A stretch of 64,000 nucleotides of DNA from Vibrio proteolyticus NBRC 13287 (GCF_000467125.1 NZ_BATJ01000012.1:62001-126000), one strand, 5' to 3'. Positions 1 through 8,565 are shown, counted from the stretch's first letter. A program made the numbers and translations. The notes: generated by a model not told the origin, from the sequence alone.

Positions 1-822
1 TTAGTGAACTGAGATGTAACCTTTAGAATCCACAATCTTCTGTGCTTCTTCAGTCAGCATCCAATCCAGGAATTTCTGAGTTTCTGCAGAAGGCTGGCCT
101 TTCTTGTACAGAACCAGGAATGGGCGAGCCACTTTGTAAGAACCATTCTTCACGTTGTCTACAGACGCGTCAGTGCCGTCGATAGACAGTGCGTGAACAG
201 TGTTGTCTACTGTACCCAGAGAGATGTAGCCAATTGCGTAAGGGTTTGATGCCACCATTGTTTTCAATGCACCGTTACCGTTCGCAACCTGAGCGCGTTG
301 AGAAATAGCAGATACTTTCTTGTCTGCGATTTTCTTTTTCAGAGACATGATGTCTTCGAACGCACCACGTGTGCCCGATGCGGTATCACGAGTGATTGCA
401 ACGATTGGCTTGTCTGCACCGCCGACGTCCTTCCAGTTTGTGATGTCACCTTTGTAGATGGCGGTCACTTGCTCAGACGTCAGGCCTTTCAGGTCATTCT
501 TAGGGTTAACAACAACGGCGATGCCGTCACGAGCAATCACTTCTTCAACCAGTGAAGGCTCTTTTTCAGAGGATTTCAGGTTACGAGAAGACATACCCAG
601 GTCTGCACTGCCGTTCTTCGCCGCTTTCACACCGGCGGATGAACCCGGGCCCTGAACTTCGATAAAGACTTCAGGGTTCTTCTTCATGTATGTTTCAGAG
701 AAAACTTCCATCAGTGGAGTTACGCTGCTAGAACCCACTGCAGAGATAGTTTCTTTAGCAGAAACAGGAGTCACTGCCATTGCGCCTAGAAGTGCGATTG
801 CACCGATTACTGTCTTTTTCAT
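1..822 (-). CDS. pstS: Phosphate ABC transporter substrate-binding protein PstS
   Basis: Periplasmic phosphate-binding protein of the high-affinity Pst uptake system. The 273-residue product starts with a signal peptide (MKKTVIGAIALLGAM... ending in VSA near residue 22) and has the PstS-type phosphate-loop motifs GSSSVTPL, GPGSSAG, GMSSRNLKSSE and SGTRGAFE. The start at 822 is chosen over an upstream ATG at 846 because AAAGGAAATT lies just before it and the signal peptide begins there. The gene is complete, with TAA at the left edge. The permease and ATPase genes would be expected downstream, outside the window. The family and the Vibrio chromosome II location fit pstS well; another oxyanion ligand is unlikely. 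Confidence 0.93.
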   Translation of the reverse strand: MKKTVIGAIALLGAMAVTPVSAKETISAVGSSSVTPLMEVFSETYMKKNPEVFIEVQGPGSSAGVKAAKNGSADLGMSSRNLKSSEKEPSLVEEVIARDGIAVVVNPKNDLKGLTSEQVTAIYKGDITNWKDVGGADKPIVAITRDTASGTRGAFEDIMSLKKKIADKKVSAISQRAQVANGNGALKTMVASNPYAIGYISLGTVDNTVHALSIDGTDASVDNVKNGSYKVARPFLVLYKKGQPSAETQKFLDWMLTEEAQKIVDSKGYISVH

Positions 823-1214
823 CACAATTTCCTTTAGTGGCATCATTGCCGTTGTGTTTCACTTGAACGCTGCTCACTTTAGGGCGCAAATATGACAGTT
901 GTGTTTCACTAAATTGAAGCCTGTATGACAAATGACATTTTTGTTCTCGCGTCAGTGTTTAGGTTTCAATCAGTTAGCTATTTTTTTGACCATAAAACAC
1001 TGACTTGTGACTGTCACATTTCGCGTTGAGCTACCCCAGACAGCCGGATAAACAGACACCGCTAAAGGTAGAGAACATTACTTAAATAGCACAGGTTAGC
1101 GCCAATAATGTTGGAGAGTTGATGATTGGAGAGGGAAGTTGACGGCGCCGATAACGCAAGGAAAACCATTAAGTGACGCAGTTGCGGGACCGAATACCGA
1201 GGCGCCGTTGTCAC
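823..1214. promoter_or_regulatory. pstS upstream region with TGTCAT repeats (possible Pho-box-like)
   Basis: This 390-base stretch has no convincing gene. Read on the minus strand towards pstS it carries TGTCAT at 925-930 and 932-937 and CTGTCATA at 891-898. These resemble PhoB half-sites, but the spacing is not the usual 11 bases. PhoB control of pstS is the family norm, so these are candidates only. No other structure was recognised. Confidence 0.3.
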
Positions 1215-1246
1215 AAAAAAGGGCTGGCAAAAGCCAACCCTTTTTT
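1215..1246 (-). terminator. Terminator of the DEAD-box helicase gene
   Basis: GGGTTGGC TTTT GCCAGCCC on the minus strand, an 8-base stem with one G-U pair, followed by six T. It lies immediately after the helicase stop. A plus-strand T run means it may also work in the other direction. Confidence 0.85.
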
Positions 1247-1248
1247 GA

Positions 1249-2622
1249 TTAATCTTCGTCAGACGACGGCGCCACTTTTTTCTTAGGAATGAATACGGCA
1301 TCCCCCACGGCGACGTTCTGATAGAAACCTTTGTCACGTTTAGCTGGCTTCTTCGCCACTTTCTTCGCCTGAGGTTTGGCTTTCTTGGTGTTGGCCGTTT
1401 TACCTTTGCGGAAGTCGGGTTTACGCGGTTTCACGCCAGTAAACTTACCTTTCAGTCCTTCAAGCTCAGAGAAGGTCAAATCCTGCTGAAGATACGCTTC
1501 CACACGCTTAAAGCTGTCCCAGTCTTTTGGGCCCACCAGAGACATCGCATCACCTTTGTTACCTGCGCGGCCCGTTCGACCCACTCGGTGCACGTATTCT
1601 TCTGTGTGCTTTGGCATGTCGAAGTTGACCACATGCGTAACATTGGCGATATCCAGGCCTCGAGAGGCCACATCCGTAGTCACCAGGATCTTGTACACCG
1701 CGCGCTCGAAGCGGCTCATGATGGTGTTGCGCTGAGTTTGATTGAGGTTACCACTCAACGCCACCGCTTTGAGGTTCTTCGCGTTCAGTTTTTCGGTCAG
1801 GCGCTCGGTATCGTTACGCGTTGCGGTAAAAATGATCATCTGGCGATAATCAGACTCTTCAATCAAGCGGTCTAGAATGGCTTCTTTGTGATCTAAGTGG
1901 TCACACAAATAAAACTTCTGAGTAATGTCTTTATGCTCTTCATTCGAGACACCCACAGAAATGCGTTTCGGCGCTTGCAGCATTTCAGACGCAATACCGT
2001 TCACTTCCGCGTGATCCAGAGTGGCAGAGAACATCAACGTCTGGCGACGACGGTGTTTCGCAGCTTTGTGAATACGACGCAGCTCGGGTGCAAAACCCAG
2101 ATCCAGCATCCGGTCTGCTTCATCCAGAATCAGCGTTTCCAGGCCATCCAGATACAGTGAACGATGTTCAAGATGGTCGGCCAGACGTCCTGGCGTCGCA
2201 ACGATGAATTTCGGATGACGGCGCAACGCTTTAACCTGATCATTAAAGTTCTCGCCCCCAAGAATCAGTGTCGCATCGTACGACAGACCACTGAGCATCG
2301 AACGCAGCTCATTATATACCTGTTTGGCCAATTCACGGGTTGGTGCCAGAATCAAACCACGCGGGTCTTTGGCAGAGAACGCTTTGGTCTTTAGCGATTT
2401 ATGCAGCATTGGCAGAACAAACCCCAGCGTTTTACCCGAACCGGTTTTAGATGACGCCAACAGGTCTTTCCCCGCAATCGCCACAGGAATGGCTTTCTGC
2501 TGGATCTCAGTGGCCTGTTTGAAATCGAAGTGGTTAAGGGTTTTCAGTAAGCGATTGTCTAAGCCTAAATCTTTAAAGTGCAAAGTATTCTCCATCAATT
2601 TATTCGTGCCTGACAGATGCAT
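1249..2622 (-). CDS. DEAD-box ATP-dependent RNA helicase
   Basis: RNA helicase of the RhlE/SrmB-like group, probably in RNA remodelling or ribosome assembly. Motifs appear in order: Q motif around FKQATEIQQKA, motif I SSKTGSGKT, Ia PTRELAKQ, Ib TPGRLADH, II DEAD, III SAT, V TTDVASRGLDI and VI HRVGRTGRAG. A lysine-rich tail of about 50 residues follows and is likely an RNA-binding extension. The start at 2622 (457 residues) is chosen because TGAGGAAAGTAAGAGA precedes it; an ATG at 2595 is possible but has a poor ribosome site. It corresponds by position to a V. cholerae chromosome II helicase. The exact paralogue is not assigned. Confidence 0.92.
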   Translation of the reverse strand: MHLSGTNKLMENTLHFKDLGLDNRLLKTLNHFDFKQATEIQQKAIPVAIAGKDLLASSKTGSGKTLGFVLPMLHKSLKTKAFSAKDPRGLILAPTRELAKQVYNELRSMLSGLSYDATLILGGENFNDQVKALRRHPKFIVATPGRLADHLEHRSLYLDGLETLILDEADRMLDLGFAPELRRIHKAAKHRRRQTLMFSATLDHAEVNGIASEMLQAPKRISVGVSNEEHKDITQKFYLCDHLDHKEAILDRLIEESDYRQMIIFTATRNDTERLTEKLNAKNLKAVALSGNLNQTQRNTIMSRFERAVYKILVTTDVASRGLDIANVTHVVNFDMPKHTEEYVHRVGRTGRAGNKGDAMSLVGPKDWDSFKRVEAYLQQDLTFSELEGLKGKFTGVKPRKPDFRKGKTANTKKAKPQAKKVAKKPAKRDKGFYQNVAVGDAVFIPKKKVAPSSDED

Positions 2623-3015
2623 TCTCTTACTTTCCTCAGACACAACAAAATAAAAACGCCGTATAATAGCGCGTTTTGAGACATTATAGATAGAGATCAC
2701 ATAAATTTTATGATGTTGGTGTATCTCTGTTTCTGTAGAGAAAAAATGCCAAAATTCTAAGTTGTTGACTACACTCAATTGTGTGTAAAGTCAGAGTAGT
2801 CAAGGGCTGGACGGGAAGTGGCCAGGTAAAACGGCATTCATCTCAACTATGAGACACCGATCGATTTATCAGCTAATTGGTTAAATTCTTGGATTTTTTT
2901 GACTTTTTACTACTATGTCTTCTGGTAAATTGAGACTACAATTTACTTCGTCACTATATGACATAAAATGTATAGGGCGAATTTTTGATACTTACTTATA
3001 AGCAAGGAGTTCATA
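2623..3015. promoter_or_regulatory. Divergent intergenic region; candidate lpp promoter at 2942-2969
   Basis: A 390-base gap between the divergent helicase and lpp genes. A plausible sigma-70 promoter for lpp is TTTACT (2942-2947), 16 bases, TAAAAT (2964-2969), leaving a leader of about 40 bases that ends in AAGGAGTTCATA before the ATG. The helicase side is AT-rich with no clear motif. No short gene was seen. Confidence 0.4.
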
Positions 3016-3264
3016 ATGAACAAAATGTTGATCGCAGCTGCAGCGTCTTCGGTACTACTTCTAGCAGGTTGTGCATCTGGTCCAGACGAAGCAACAACAG
3101 CGAAAATGGACGAGCTAAGCAACCAAGTTAGCCAACTAAGCCAAGACGTGCAGTCTCTAAAATCTGAAGTTCAAAAAACTGGTGCAGCAGCTCAGTCAGC
3201 TCAAGAAGAAGCAGCACGCGCTAACGAACGTATCGACAACATCGCTCAGTCTTACACTAAGTAA
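3016..3264 (+). CDS. lpp: Major outer-membrane (Braun-type) lipoprotein Lpp
   Basis: An 82-residue lipoprotein. The lipobox LLLAGC puts the lipidated cysteine at residue 19. A heptad-repeat helix follows (DELSNQVSQLSQDVQSLKSEV), and the last residue is lysine, the residue Braun lipoprotein uses to link covalently to peptidoglycan. The gene has a strong AAGGAG site and its own terminator, as expected for a very abundant protein. The next gene, convergent, is an L,D-transpeptidase, the enzyme class that makes the Lpp-peptidoglycan bond, so the pair is functionally coherent. Identification is secure. Confidence 0.95.
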   Translation: MNKMLIAAAASSVLLLAGCASGPDEATTAKMDELSNQVSQLSQDVQSLKSEVQKTGAAAQSAQEEAARANERIDNIAQSYTK

Positions 3265-3280
3265 GTCTCAGTTATGTAGT

Positions 3281-3310
3281 AAAAAGGGCCTGATTATTCA
3301 GGCCCTTTTG
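3281..3310 (+). terminator. lpp terminator
   Basis: GGGCCTGA TTAT TCAGGCCC with a following TTTT, 17 bases after the lpp stop. Confidence 0.9.
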
Positions 3311-3331
3311 CTTTTCTGCGTTAGCGGTAAT

Positions 3332-3364
3332 AAAAAATGGTGACTCATGGGTCACCATTTTTTT
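3332..3364 (-). terminator. Terminator of the L,D-transpeptidase operon
   Basis: AAATGGTGAC TCATGG GTCACCATTT, a perfect 10-base stem flanked by A and T runs. It lies just past the transpeptidase stop on the minus strand and may act in both directions. Confidence 0.85.
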
Positions 3365-3377
3365 ATTTATCTTTCAC

Positions 3378-4334
3378 TCACTCGGTTGGCAAAGCAAAGT
3401 CAACATCATCACCTAACGGATCCGAGTCAGCCGAATCGAAACTTGGCGGAATCACTTCGACTGGCACACCATTTTGCGCCAAAATCACCGAGCGAGCTTT
3501 GGTTTGAGGAATGTTGTGCTCCTCCATCCACCAAACCAGTTCCTGCGGCACTTTCAACTGTTTCTTACTGCCATCACTGCGGGTCAACGGTTCATGCGCT
3601 TCGACGAACACACTGCGATCCGGCTCCAGCGACATTTTGATCGGCTCATCGATCACTTTGACTTTCACGCCACGTCCAACCTGATGAAACAACCACTCAA
3701 TGTCTTTCGGATCCATTCGAATACAGCCCGCGCTAACACGCATACCGATACCAAAATCCTTATTGGTGCCGTGGATCAGATAATCACCCGCGCCGTACGC
3801 CAGTCTCATCGCGTACAAACCCAGCGGGTTATCCGGACCAGCCGGTACCACGGGCGGTAATTCAACTCCTTTCGCCAGATATTCTCGACGAATCGAAGCC
3901 GGTGGTGTCCAGGTTGGGTTGGGTCTCATCTGGCTGATGGTGGTTTCCATTTCGGGTGTATCGCGGCCAATTCGGCCTATCCCTACCGGGAAAATGTGCA
4001 CCTTCTTCAGCTCTGGCTCAAAGTAATACAAGCGCAGTTCAGCCAGGTTAATCACAATACCTTCGCGTCTGACTGCCGGCAGAATAATTTCTGACGGAAT
4101 CGTCAGCACATACCCGACTTGAGGAACAAAGGGGTCTACCCCTTTGTTGGCCGCCATCAGCGAAAGAAAGCCGACATCGTACTGCTTGGCGATGTCCGAC
4201 ATGTTTTCACCGTCTTTGACCTCGTGGTACTGCATACGGCCCACAATGTTACTCCCCTCCGGCGGAAGGTCAAAAGTCGCTGCGAACGCCGTTGAGCTCA
4301 GCAAACAACATAACGAGAGTAACTTTCGCAACAT
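3378..4334 (-). CDS. L,D-transpeptidase (ErfK/YbiS/YcfS/YnhG type) with LysM
   Basis: Periplasmic enzyme that joins peptidoglycan stems to each other or to Lpp. The 318-residue product has a signal peptide (MLRKLLSLCCLLSSTAFA), a LysM-like segment around residues 35-80 (YHEVKDGENMSDIAKQY), then a YkuD catalytic domain with the hallmark HGTNKDFGIGMRVSAGCIRM, where H and C are the catalytic pair. The ATG at 4334 has AAGGA 10 bases upstream, and only two bases separate it from the photolyase stop at 4337, so it is probably translationally tied to the photolyase operon. It faces lpp, its likely substrate gene. Whether it anchors Lpp or makes 3-3 crosslinks cannot be told from sequence. Confidence 0.93.
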   Translation of the reverse strand: MLRKLLSLCCLLSSTAFAATFDLPPEGSNIVGRMQYHEVKDGENMSDIAKQYDVGFLSLMAANKGVDPFVPQVGYVLTIPSEIILPAVRREGIVINLAELRLYYFEPELKKVHIFPVGIGRIGRDTPEMETTISQMRPNPTWTPPASIRREYLAKGVELPPVVPAGPDNPLGLYAMRLAYGAGDYLIHGTNKDFGIGMRVSAGCIRMDPKDIEWLFHQVGRGVKVKVIDEPIKMSLEPDRSVFVEAHEPLTRSDGSKKQLKVPQELVWWMEEHNIPQTKARSVILAQNGVPVEVIPPSFDSADSDPLGDDVDFALPTE

Positions 4335-4336
4335 GT

Positions 4337-5749
4337 TCAATTATCCTTGGCTTCTTTATAGAGGCGTAAGGTTATCTCTCTTTCGGCTTTGTGATCAACT
4401 ATTGGTGATGGATATGACAATGACTTTACACCCGGCCATTTCCAGGGTTGATGTATCCATTTGTCCGGAACGTCTGCTAACTCCGGTACCCATTGACGGA
4501 CAAAACGCCCTGCCGTATCGAATTTTTCTCCCTGGCTGACCGGATTAAAAATACGAAAATAAGGCTGACCGTCGCAACCGGTCGACGCACACCACTGCCA
4601 ACCGCCATTGTTGGCGGCGTAGTCACCGTCGATTAGTTTGCTCATGAAATATTTTTCACCTTCCCGCCAGTCGACGTGCAGATCTTTGGTCAAAAAACTC
4701 GCTACCACCATTCGTAACCGGTTATGCATCCAGCCCGTCTGGTTGAGTTGGCGCATGGCCGCATCCACAATGGGATAACCGGTACGCCCCTCCTTCCAGG
4801 CCTGCAAATGCTTTTCCGAAGACCACCATTCAAGATGACGCCCCCATGGGACAAAGTCTTCGCTACGGCTGAGTTTAGGTTCAAAATGCAGCAAATGCTG
4901 GTAGAACTCACGCCAAATAAGCTCACTCTGCCACACTTCCCTGCCTGAGCAGAGGTGGGGGTGACCATAACTGAGCCTCGCAAAACACTGACGTACCGAC
5001 AGCGCCCCAATAGCAAGATACGGCGACAGTCGGCTGGTCGCATCCTGCGCCGGGAAATCGCGCACCTGATGATATTGCTCTACGGATTGTGCGCAGTAAT
5101 CGCGCATGGTGTCGATCACACTGCGGGTATCAACCGGATAAGCATTACTGCTGTGCCGCTCATAACTAAAAGGCGCCTCATTGGACAACACGTCACTGGA
5201 CAGTGAACCGAGAGCCGCTGTTTGGGATGCTTTGTCGCTGCGCTTAATTGTCAGCGGGACTTCATAGAAACGCTTGAGGTAGGCTTTTTTAAAAGGGGTA
5301 AACACCTTGAAATAATTTCCCTGCTGATTCAGCACCGTCCCCGGTGGCAACGCACATTTGTCGTCATGCTGTTGGCAGTCGATCACCACATCTGCCAACG
5401 CCTCCTGCAAATCGTTATCTCGCCGCACTTCATTAAGTTCGTATTCTTTGTTCAGGTGCACTGCGACCGCACCAAGAGTGTGTGCCCAGTGGGTCACCAC
5501 CGCAACAGCATCGCTGAAACGAGCCTCTTCGGCATACAACAAAGGCACATCCAGTGCGGACAGATCGCGCTGCAATTCAAACAGACGCCGGTAAATCAGG
5601 TCTGCCTGAATCGGCGCCAAATGGTGTTCCTGCCACTGCACAGGCGTAGCCACAAAGGCTGCCACCACCGCATCTCCCGAACGGAGGGCCTGTTGAAGCG
5701 CTGTGTTGTCCTCAACACGTAAGTCGCGACGAAACCATACCAGTTGCAT
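4337..5749 (-). CDS. phr: Deoxyribodipyrimidine (CPD) photolyase
   Basis: Light-dependent flavoenzyme that splits cyclobutane pyrimidine dimers. It has 470 residues, the usual class I length. The N-terminal antenna domain begins MQLVWFRRDLRVEDNTAL. The FAD domain carries SRLSPYLAIGALS, WQSELIWREFYQHLL, GRTGYPIVDAAMRQL, GWMHNRLRMVVASF and NNGGWQWCASTG. It is the third gene of a minus-strand operon after the ybgA-like and merR genes, with 9 bases between it and merR. The motifs favour a CPD photolyase over a cryptochrome, although Cry-DASH-like relatives exist in Vibrio. Control by the adjacent MerR protein is inferred. Confidence 0.94.
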   Translation of the reverse strand: MQLVWFRRDLRVEDNTALQQALRSGDAVVAAFVATPVQWQEHHLAPIQADLIYRRLFELQRDLSALDVPLLYAEEARFSDAVAVVTHWAHTLGAVAVHLNKEYELNEVRRDNDLQEALADVVIDCQQHDDKCALPPGTVLNQQGNYFKVFTPFKKAYLKRFYEVPLTIKRSDKASQTAALGSLSSDVLSNEAPFSYERHSSNAYPVDTRSVIDTMRDYCAQSVEQYHQVRDFPAQDATSRLSPYLAIGALSVRQCFARLSYGHPHLCSGREVWQSELIWREFYQHLLHFEPKLSRSEDFVPWGRHLEWWSSEKHLQAWKEGRTGYPIVDAAMRQLNQTGWMHNRLRMVVASFLTKDLHVDWREGEKYFMSKLIDGDYAANNGGWQWCASTGCDGQPYFRIFNPVSQGEKFDTAGRFVRQWVPELADVPDKWIHQPWKWPGVKSLSYPSPIVDHKAEREITLRLYKEAKDN

Positions 5750-5758
5750 GTTGCCTCC

Positions 5759-6559
5759 CTAGTCCAGATACAGTGCCCGCAGCACATCCGACGCGCTGAA
5801 TCGTTCGTCCCATTGGCTGGACAAAGCGACGAGATGCTGCCGCTGAACATCCGGCAATGCACGGTTAGAGAACACATGTAAGCGCGAGAAAAACTCTAAG
5901 GCCGCACCATCACAGAGCCCGGTCAGATCGTCAGCCCCATCCAACACAATCACCCGCAGTCCGGTCTCGGACAGTTGTAGCGCTTCCAGCCAGGCAAAGA
6001 CGCTTCCAACCGGATCCAGACTGACGAACAGACACTTGCCTTTGGTTGCCGCTTTATTTTCCGCGTCGATAATGGCACTGATGCGAGTAAGCATCAGCGC
6101 CTGGAACAACGCTTTTTGCAGCGTACGCTGACTGGACTTCACTTTGTCCAGAGCCTCCGTCACCGGCATCACAAACTGCTGGGTCACAATCTTGAGCGGA
6201 TATTCTTTAAACACACCGCTGAGGATGCTTTCGGCTTTGCCCTGATTGAGTGCGGCCAGCGCTTCCAGCAAACTTTCCACTTCGTCCAGCGTCATGTTGT
6301 CTGCCTGCTCTGCGCCGGTCTCCTCATCGCCTGACAACAGCAAGCCTTTGACTTTGCCAATTGCCACACCTTTGGCCAGCCAGCGTTGAATCGCATGAAT
6401 GGTATCAATGTCCGCTTGCGTGTACAGCCGATGGCCTTTCTCTGTGCGCTGCGGCTGAATGAGGTTATAACGACGCTGCCAGGCACGCAGCGTGACCGGT
6501 TTCACTCCGGTTGCTTCGGCCACTTCCCGAATTGCATATAGCTTTGTTTCACAACCCAT
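5759..6559 (-). CDS. MerR-family regulator, LitR/CarH-like with degenerate cobalamin domain
   Basis: A 266-residue transcription factor. Residues 7-55 form a MerR winged helix (IREVAEATGVKPVTLRAWQRRY, GHRLYTQADI). Residues of about 90-266 resemble the helical cap plus Rossmann-like cobalamin fold of LitR/CarH photoreceptors. At the place of the cobalamin-ligand motif (E/D-x-H-x-x-G) the protein reads SLDPVG (180-185), so the histidine is replaced by D182 and B12 binding looks lost. It overlaps the ybgA-like gene by 11 bases and lies 9 bases upstream of the photolyase gene. A V. cholerae counterpart (VCA0056) has been linked to the blue-light/photo-oxidative response. Phased TGTACA boxes at the operon promoter are its likely operators. 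Confidence 0.85.
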   Translation of the reverse strand: MGCETKLYAIREVAEATGVKPVTLRAWQRRYNLIQPQRTEKGHRLYTQADIDTIHAIQRWLAKGVAIGKVKGLLLSGDEETGAEQADNMTLDEVESLLEALAALNQGKAESILSGVFKEYPLKIVTQQFVMPVTEALDKVKSSQRTLQKALFQALMLTRISAIIDAENKAATKGKCLFVSLDPVGSVFAWLEALQLSETGLRVIVLDGADDLTGLCDGAALEFFSRLHVFSNRALPDVQRQHLVALSSQWDERFSASDVLRALYLD

Positions 6560-7502
6560 AACGTAAACGTAACTCCTGCGGATAGGGGTTCAAATATTTC
6601 TGTTTATCCAGATAACTGTCCGGATAAGCGTTGAGGTAATGTTTGATGAGAGTCATTGGTGCAAGCAGCGGCAACAGCCCGATCCGATAGTCATCAATCA
6701 CTTTGCGCAATTCTGCTTTCTGATCTTTATTCAGCGAACGCTTAAAGTATCCCTGCAGATGCATCAGCACATTGGTATTGTTCTTGCGGCTGGCCCGAAT
6801 GGCCATGGCTTGCATCAATCCCAAACGATACAAGTTAAAGAACTCATTGATGTCATATTTATTGATACTGGCTACCAGCCGGCCAAGCTCTCGGTAAGAC
6901 TGCGGATGATGCGCCATTAACGTCAGCTTGTAGCGTGAGTGGAACTCAATCAGCTTGCTGGCAGTGGGCACGCCGCCCATTGAAGTATACAAATCGTGCA
7001 GACAATAGACCCGGGTGATGAAATTCTCTTTGAGCACCGGATCATTCAGACGCCCGTCCTCTTCAATCGGCAACCAGGGCATCGACTCCATCAATACACG
7101 CGTGTACATGCCGACCCCGTCTTTGTCGGCGTTATGCTTTTTGTACACTTTCACGCGTTCCATTCCACAGGTCGGTGACTTGGCACACACGATATACCCG
7201 CACAACGACAATTGATCCAACTCGGCGACTTTATCCTTGGCAAACGCCTGCATTGCCTCGGTGTAGTCACGTTGCTCATCTTTGGTTTCCACCAGCGCTA
7301 TGCGCTCTTCGTCGGAGATGAGCCGTATAGTTGGCCGTGGCACTGGCATCCCAATGCCGACTTCCGGGCACACAGAAATAAACTCCAGATGAGGAGCAAG
7401 CTCCTTGGTGACGAAATTACTCACTTTATGGCCAGAATCAAAACGGACCCGCTCGCCCAATACGCAAGCGCTGACGCCGACCAGAACAGATTGACTCTCC
7501 AT
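6549..7502 (-). CDS. YbgA-like DUF523/DUF1722 protein
   Basis: A 317-residue cytoplasmic protein with two domains: DUF523 (about residues 1-155, with CPEVGIGMPVPRPTIRL and CAKSPTCGMERV) and DUF1722/YbgA (about 195-310, HPQSYRELGRLV). Cysteines C13, C60, C126 and C133 (approximate positions) could bind metal. Its biochemical function is not established. In many proteobacteria this family sits beside photolyase genes, as here, where it is the first gene of the operon with merR and phr. The ATG at 7502 has GAGGTGAACC in front. A role in photo-oxidative or DNA stress is inferred from context only. Confidence 0.88.
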   Translation of the reverse strand: MESQSVLVGVSACVLGERVRFDSGHKVSNFVTKELAPHLEFISVCPEVGIGMPVPRPTIRLISDEERIALVETKDEQRDYTEAMQAFAKDKVAELDQLSLCGYIVCAKSPTCGMERVKVYKKHNADKDGVGMYTRVLMESMPWLPIEEDGRLNDPVLKENFITRVYCLHDLYTSMGGVPTASKLIEFHSRYKLTLMAHHPQSYRELGRLVASINKYDINEFFNLYRLGLMQAMAIRASRKNNTNVLMHLQGYFKRSLNKDQKAELRKVIDDYRIGLLPLLAPMTLIKHYLNAYPDSYLDKQKYLNPYPQELRLRYGL

Positions 7503-7525
7503 GGTTCACCTCGAACATCGACATG

Positions 7526-7595
7526 TGTACATATTATTTTCTTGTACAATTATTAGCACAAGTCGATCACTGTGTACAAAAATATTTTCTGTACA
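7526..7595 (-). promoter_or_regulatory. Operon promoter with four phased TGTACA boxes
   Basis: TGTACA occurs at 7526-7531, 7543-7548, 7573-7578 and 7590-7595, as two pairs each with a 17-base repeat distance, the pairs 30 bases apart. On the minus strand a sigma-70-like promoter TTGTGC (7561-7556), 17 bases, AATAAT (7538-7533) reads into the ybgA-like/merR/phr operon. The inner pair sits inside the spacer and just downstream of the -10 element, a layout that suits repression. A second promoter-like pair, TTGTAC at 7579-7574 with TAATAA 18 bases on, is also possible. Paired TGTACA-type repeats are known operators of LitR-class MerR proteins, so autoregulation by the operon MerR is inferred. 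Confidence 0.6.
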
Positions 7596-7750
7596 CCAAT
7601 AAAAAGATCACGCTTTGTTTCCAGAACAATCACCACAAAAAGGCAGCCAAACGTTTACACAAATCGATTGCCTTACCACTTTCAACACATTTGGTTATCA
7701 ATGGAAAATATATCCCTCCACACAGGGCTTTTTGTGACATACTTCTCAAG

Positions 7751-7781
7751 GAGCCAGTACTGACAGGGTTAGTATTGGCTC
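7751..7781 (+). promoter_or_regulatory. Hairpin in the deoD leader
   Basis: GAGCCAGTACT, a 9-base loop, AGTATTGGCTC: an 11-base stem with one G-U wobble, about 75 bases before the deoD start. No T run follows, so it is not a standard terminator. It could be an operator or an RNA structure. Its role is unknown. Confidence 0.5.
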
Positions 7782-7854
7782 AACAAGAAAACACACTTTC
7801 AACAGAAACAGTAAAATGACTCAATGCATTTACTGACAAATTGGAGTAAAAGCT

Positions 7855-8565
7855 ATGGCAACCCCTCACATCAATGCACAACCAGGTGATTTCGCAGAAA
7901 CCGTCCTTATGCCGGGTGATCCACTTCGCGCAAAATACATCGCAGAAACGTTCCTGGAAGATGTGAAGCAAGTTTGTGACGTTCGCAACATGTTTGGCTT
8001 TACAGGCACTTACAAAGGTAAAAAAGTATCTGTTATGGGCCACGGTATGGGTATCCCATCATGCTGCATCTACGTACACGAACTGATCTCAGAATACGGC
8101 GTGAAAAACGTTATCCGTGTGGGTAGTTGTGGTGCAGTGCGCGATGACGTTAACCTGATGGACGTGGTTATCGGCATGGGTGCTTCTACCGATTCAAAAG
8201 TGAACCGTATCCGCTTCAATAACCACGATTTCGCTGCCATTGCCGACTACGACCTGCTCGAAACAGCCGTACACCAGGCGCGAGATCAGCAAGTACCAGT
8301 GAAAGTGGGTAATGTATTCTCTGCTGACCTGTTCTACACCCCGGAAGAAGACATCTTCGAGAAAATGAAGAAACTGGGCATCCTGGGCGTGGATATGGAA
8401 GCGGCTGGCATCTACGGCGTCGCAGCGGATCTGGGCGCACGTGCGTTGACCATTCTGACTGTCTCTGACCACATCATCCGTGGTGAAAAACTGAGCTCAG
8501 AAGACCGTCAAAAATCGTTCAACGATATGATGAAAGTCGCTCTGGAAACGGCGATCAACATCTAA
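7855..8565 (+). CDS. deoD: Purine nucleoside phosphorylase, DeoD type
   Basis: Cytoplasmic hexameric enzyme that splits purine (deoxy)nucleosides with phosphate to base plus (deoxy)ribose-1-phosphate. It has 236 residues, the normal length. It shows [13 protein letters not shown] near the N terminus, the phosphate-site stretch VIRVGSCGA, the nucleoside-binding DMEAAGIY and the catalytic-aspartate segment TVSDHI. The start has TTGGAGTAAAAGCT upstream. It is monocistronic here, away from a deoABC operon, so it is probably a second deoD copy of the V. cholerae VCA0053 type. A weak CRP-like site (TGTGACATACTTCTCA, 7733-7748) lies upstream. Confidence 0.95.
   Translation: MATPHINAQPGDFAETVLMPGDPLRAKYIAETFLEDVKQVCDVRNMFGFTGTYKGKKVSVMGHGMGIPSCCIYVHELISEYGVKNVIRVGSCGAVRDDVNLMDVVIGMGASTDSKVNRIRFNNHDFAAIADYDLLETAVHQARDQQVPVKVGNVFSADLFYTPEEDIFEKMKKLGILGVDMEAAGIYGVAADLGARALTILTVSDHIIRGEKLSSEDRQKSFNDMMKVALETAINI

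Noticed and set aside
7523..7819. 98-codon plus-strand frame upstream of deoD
   Set aside because: It covers the TGTACA boxes and the leader hairpin and has no ribosome site; this is regulatory DNA.
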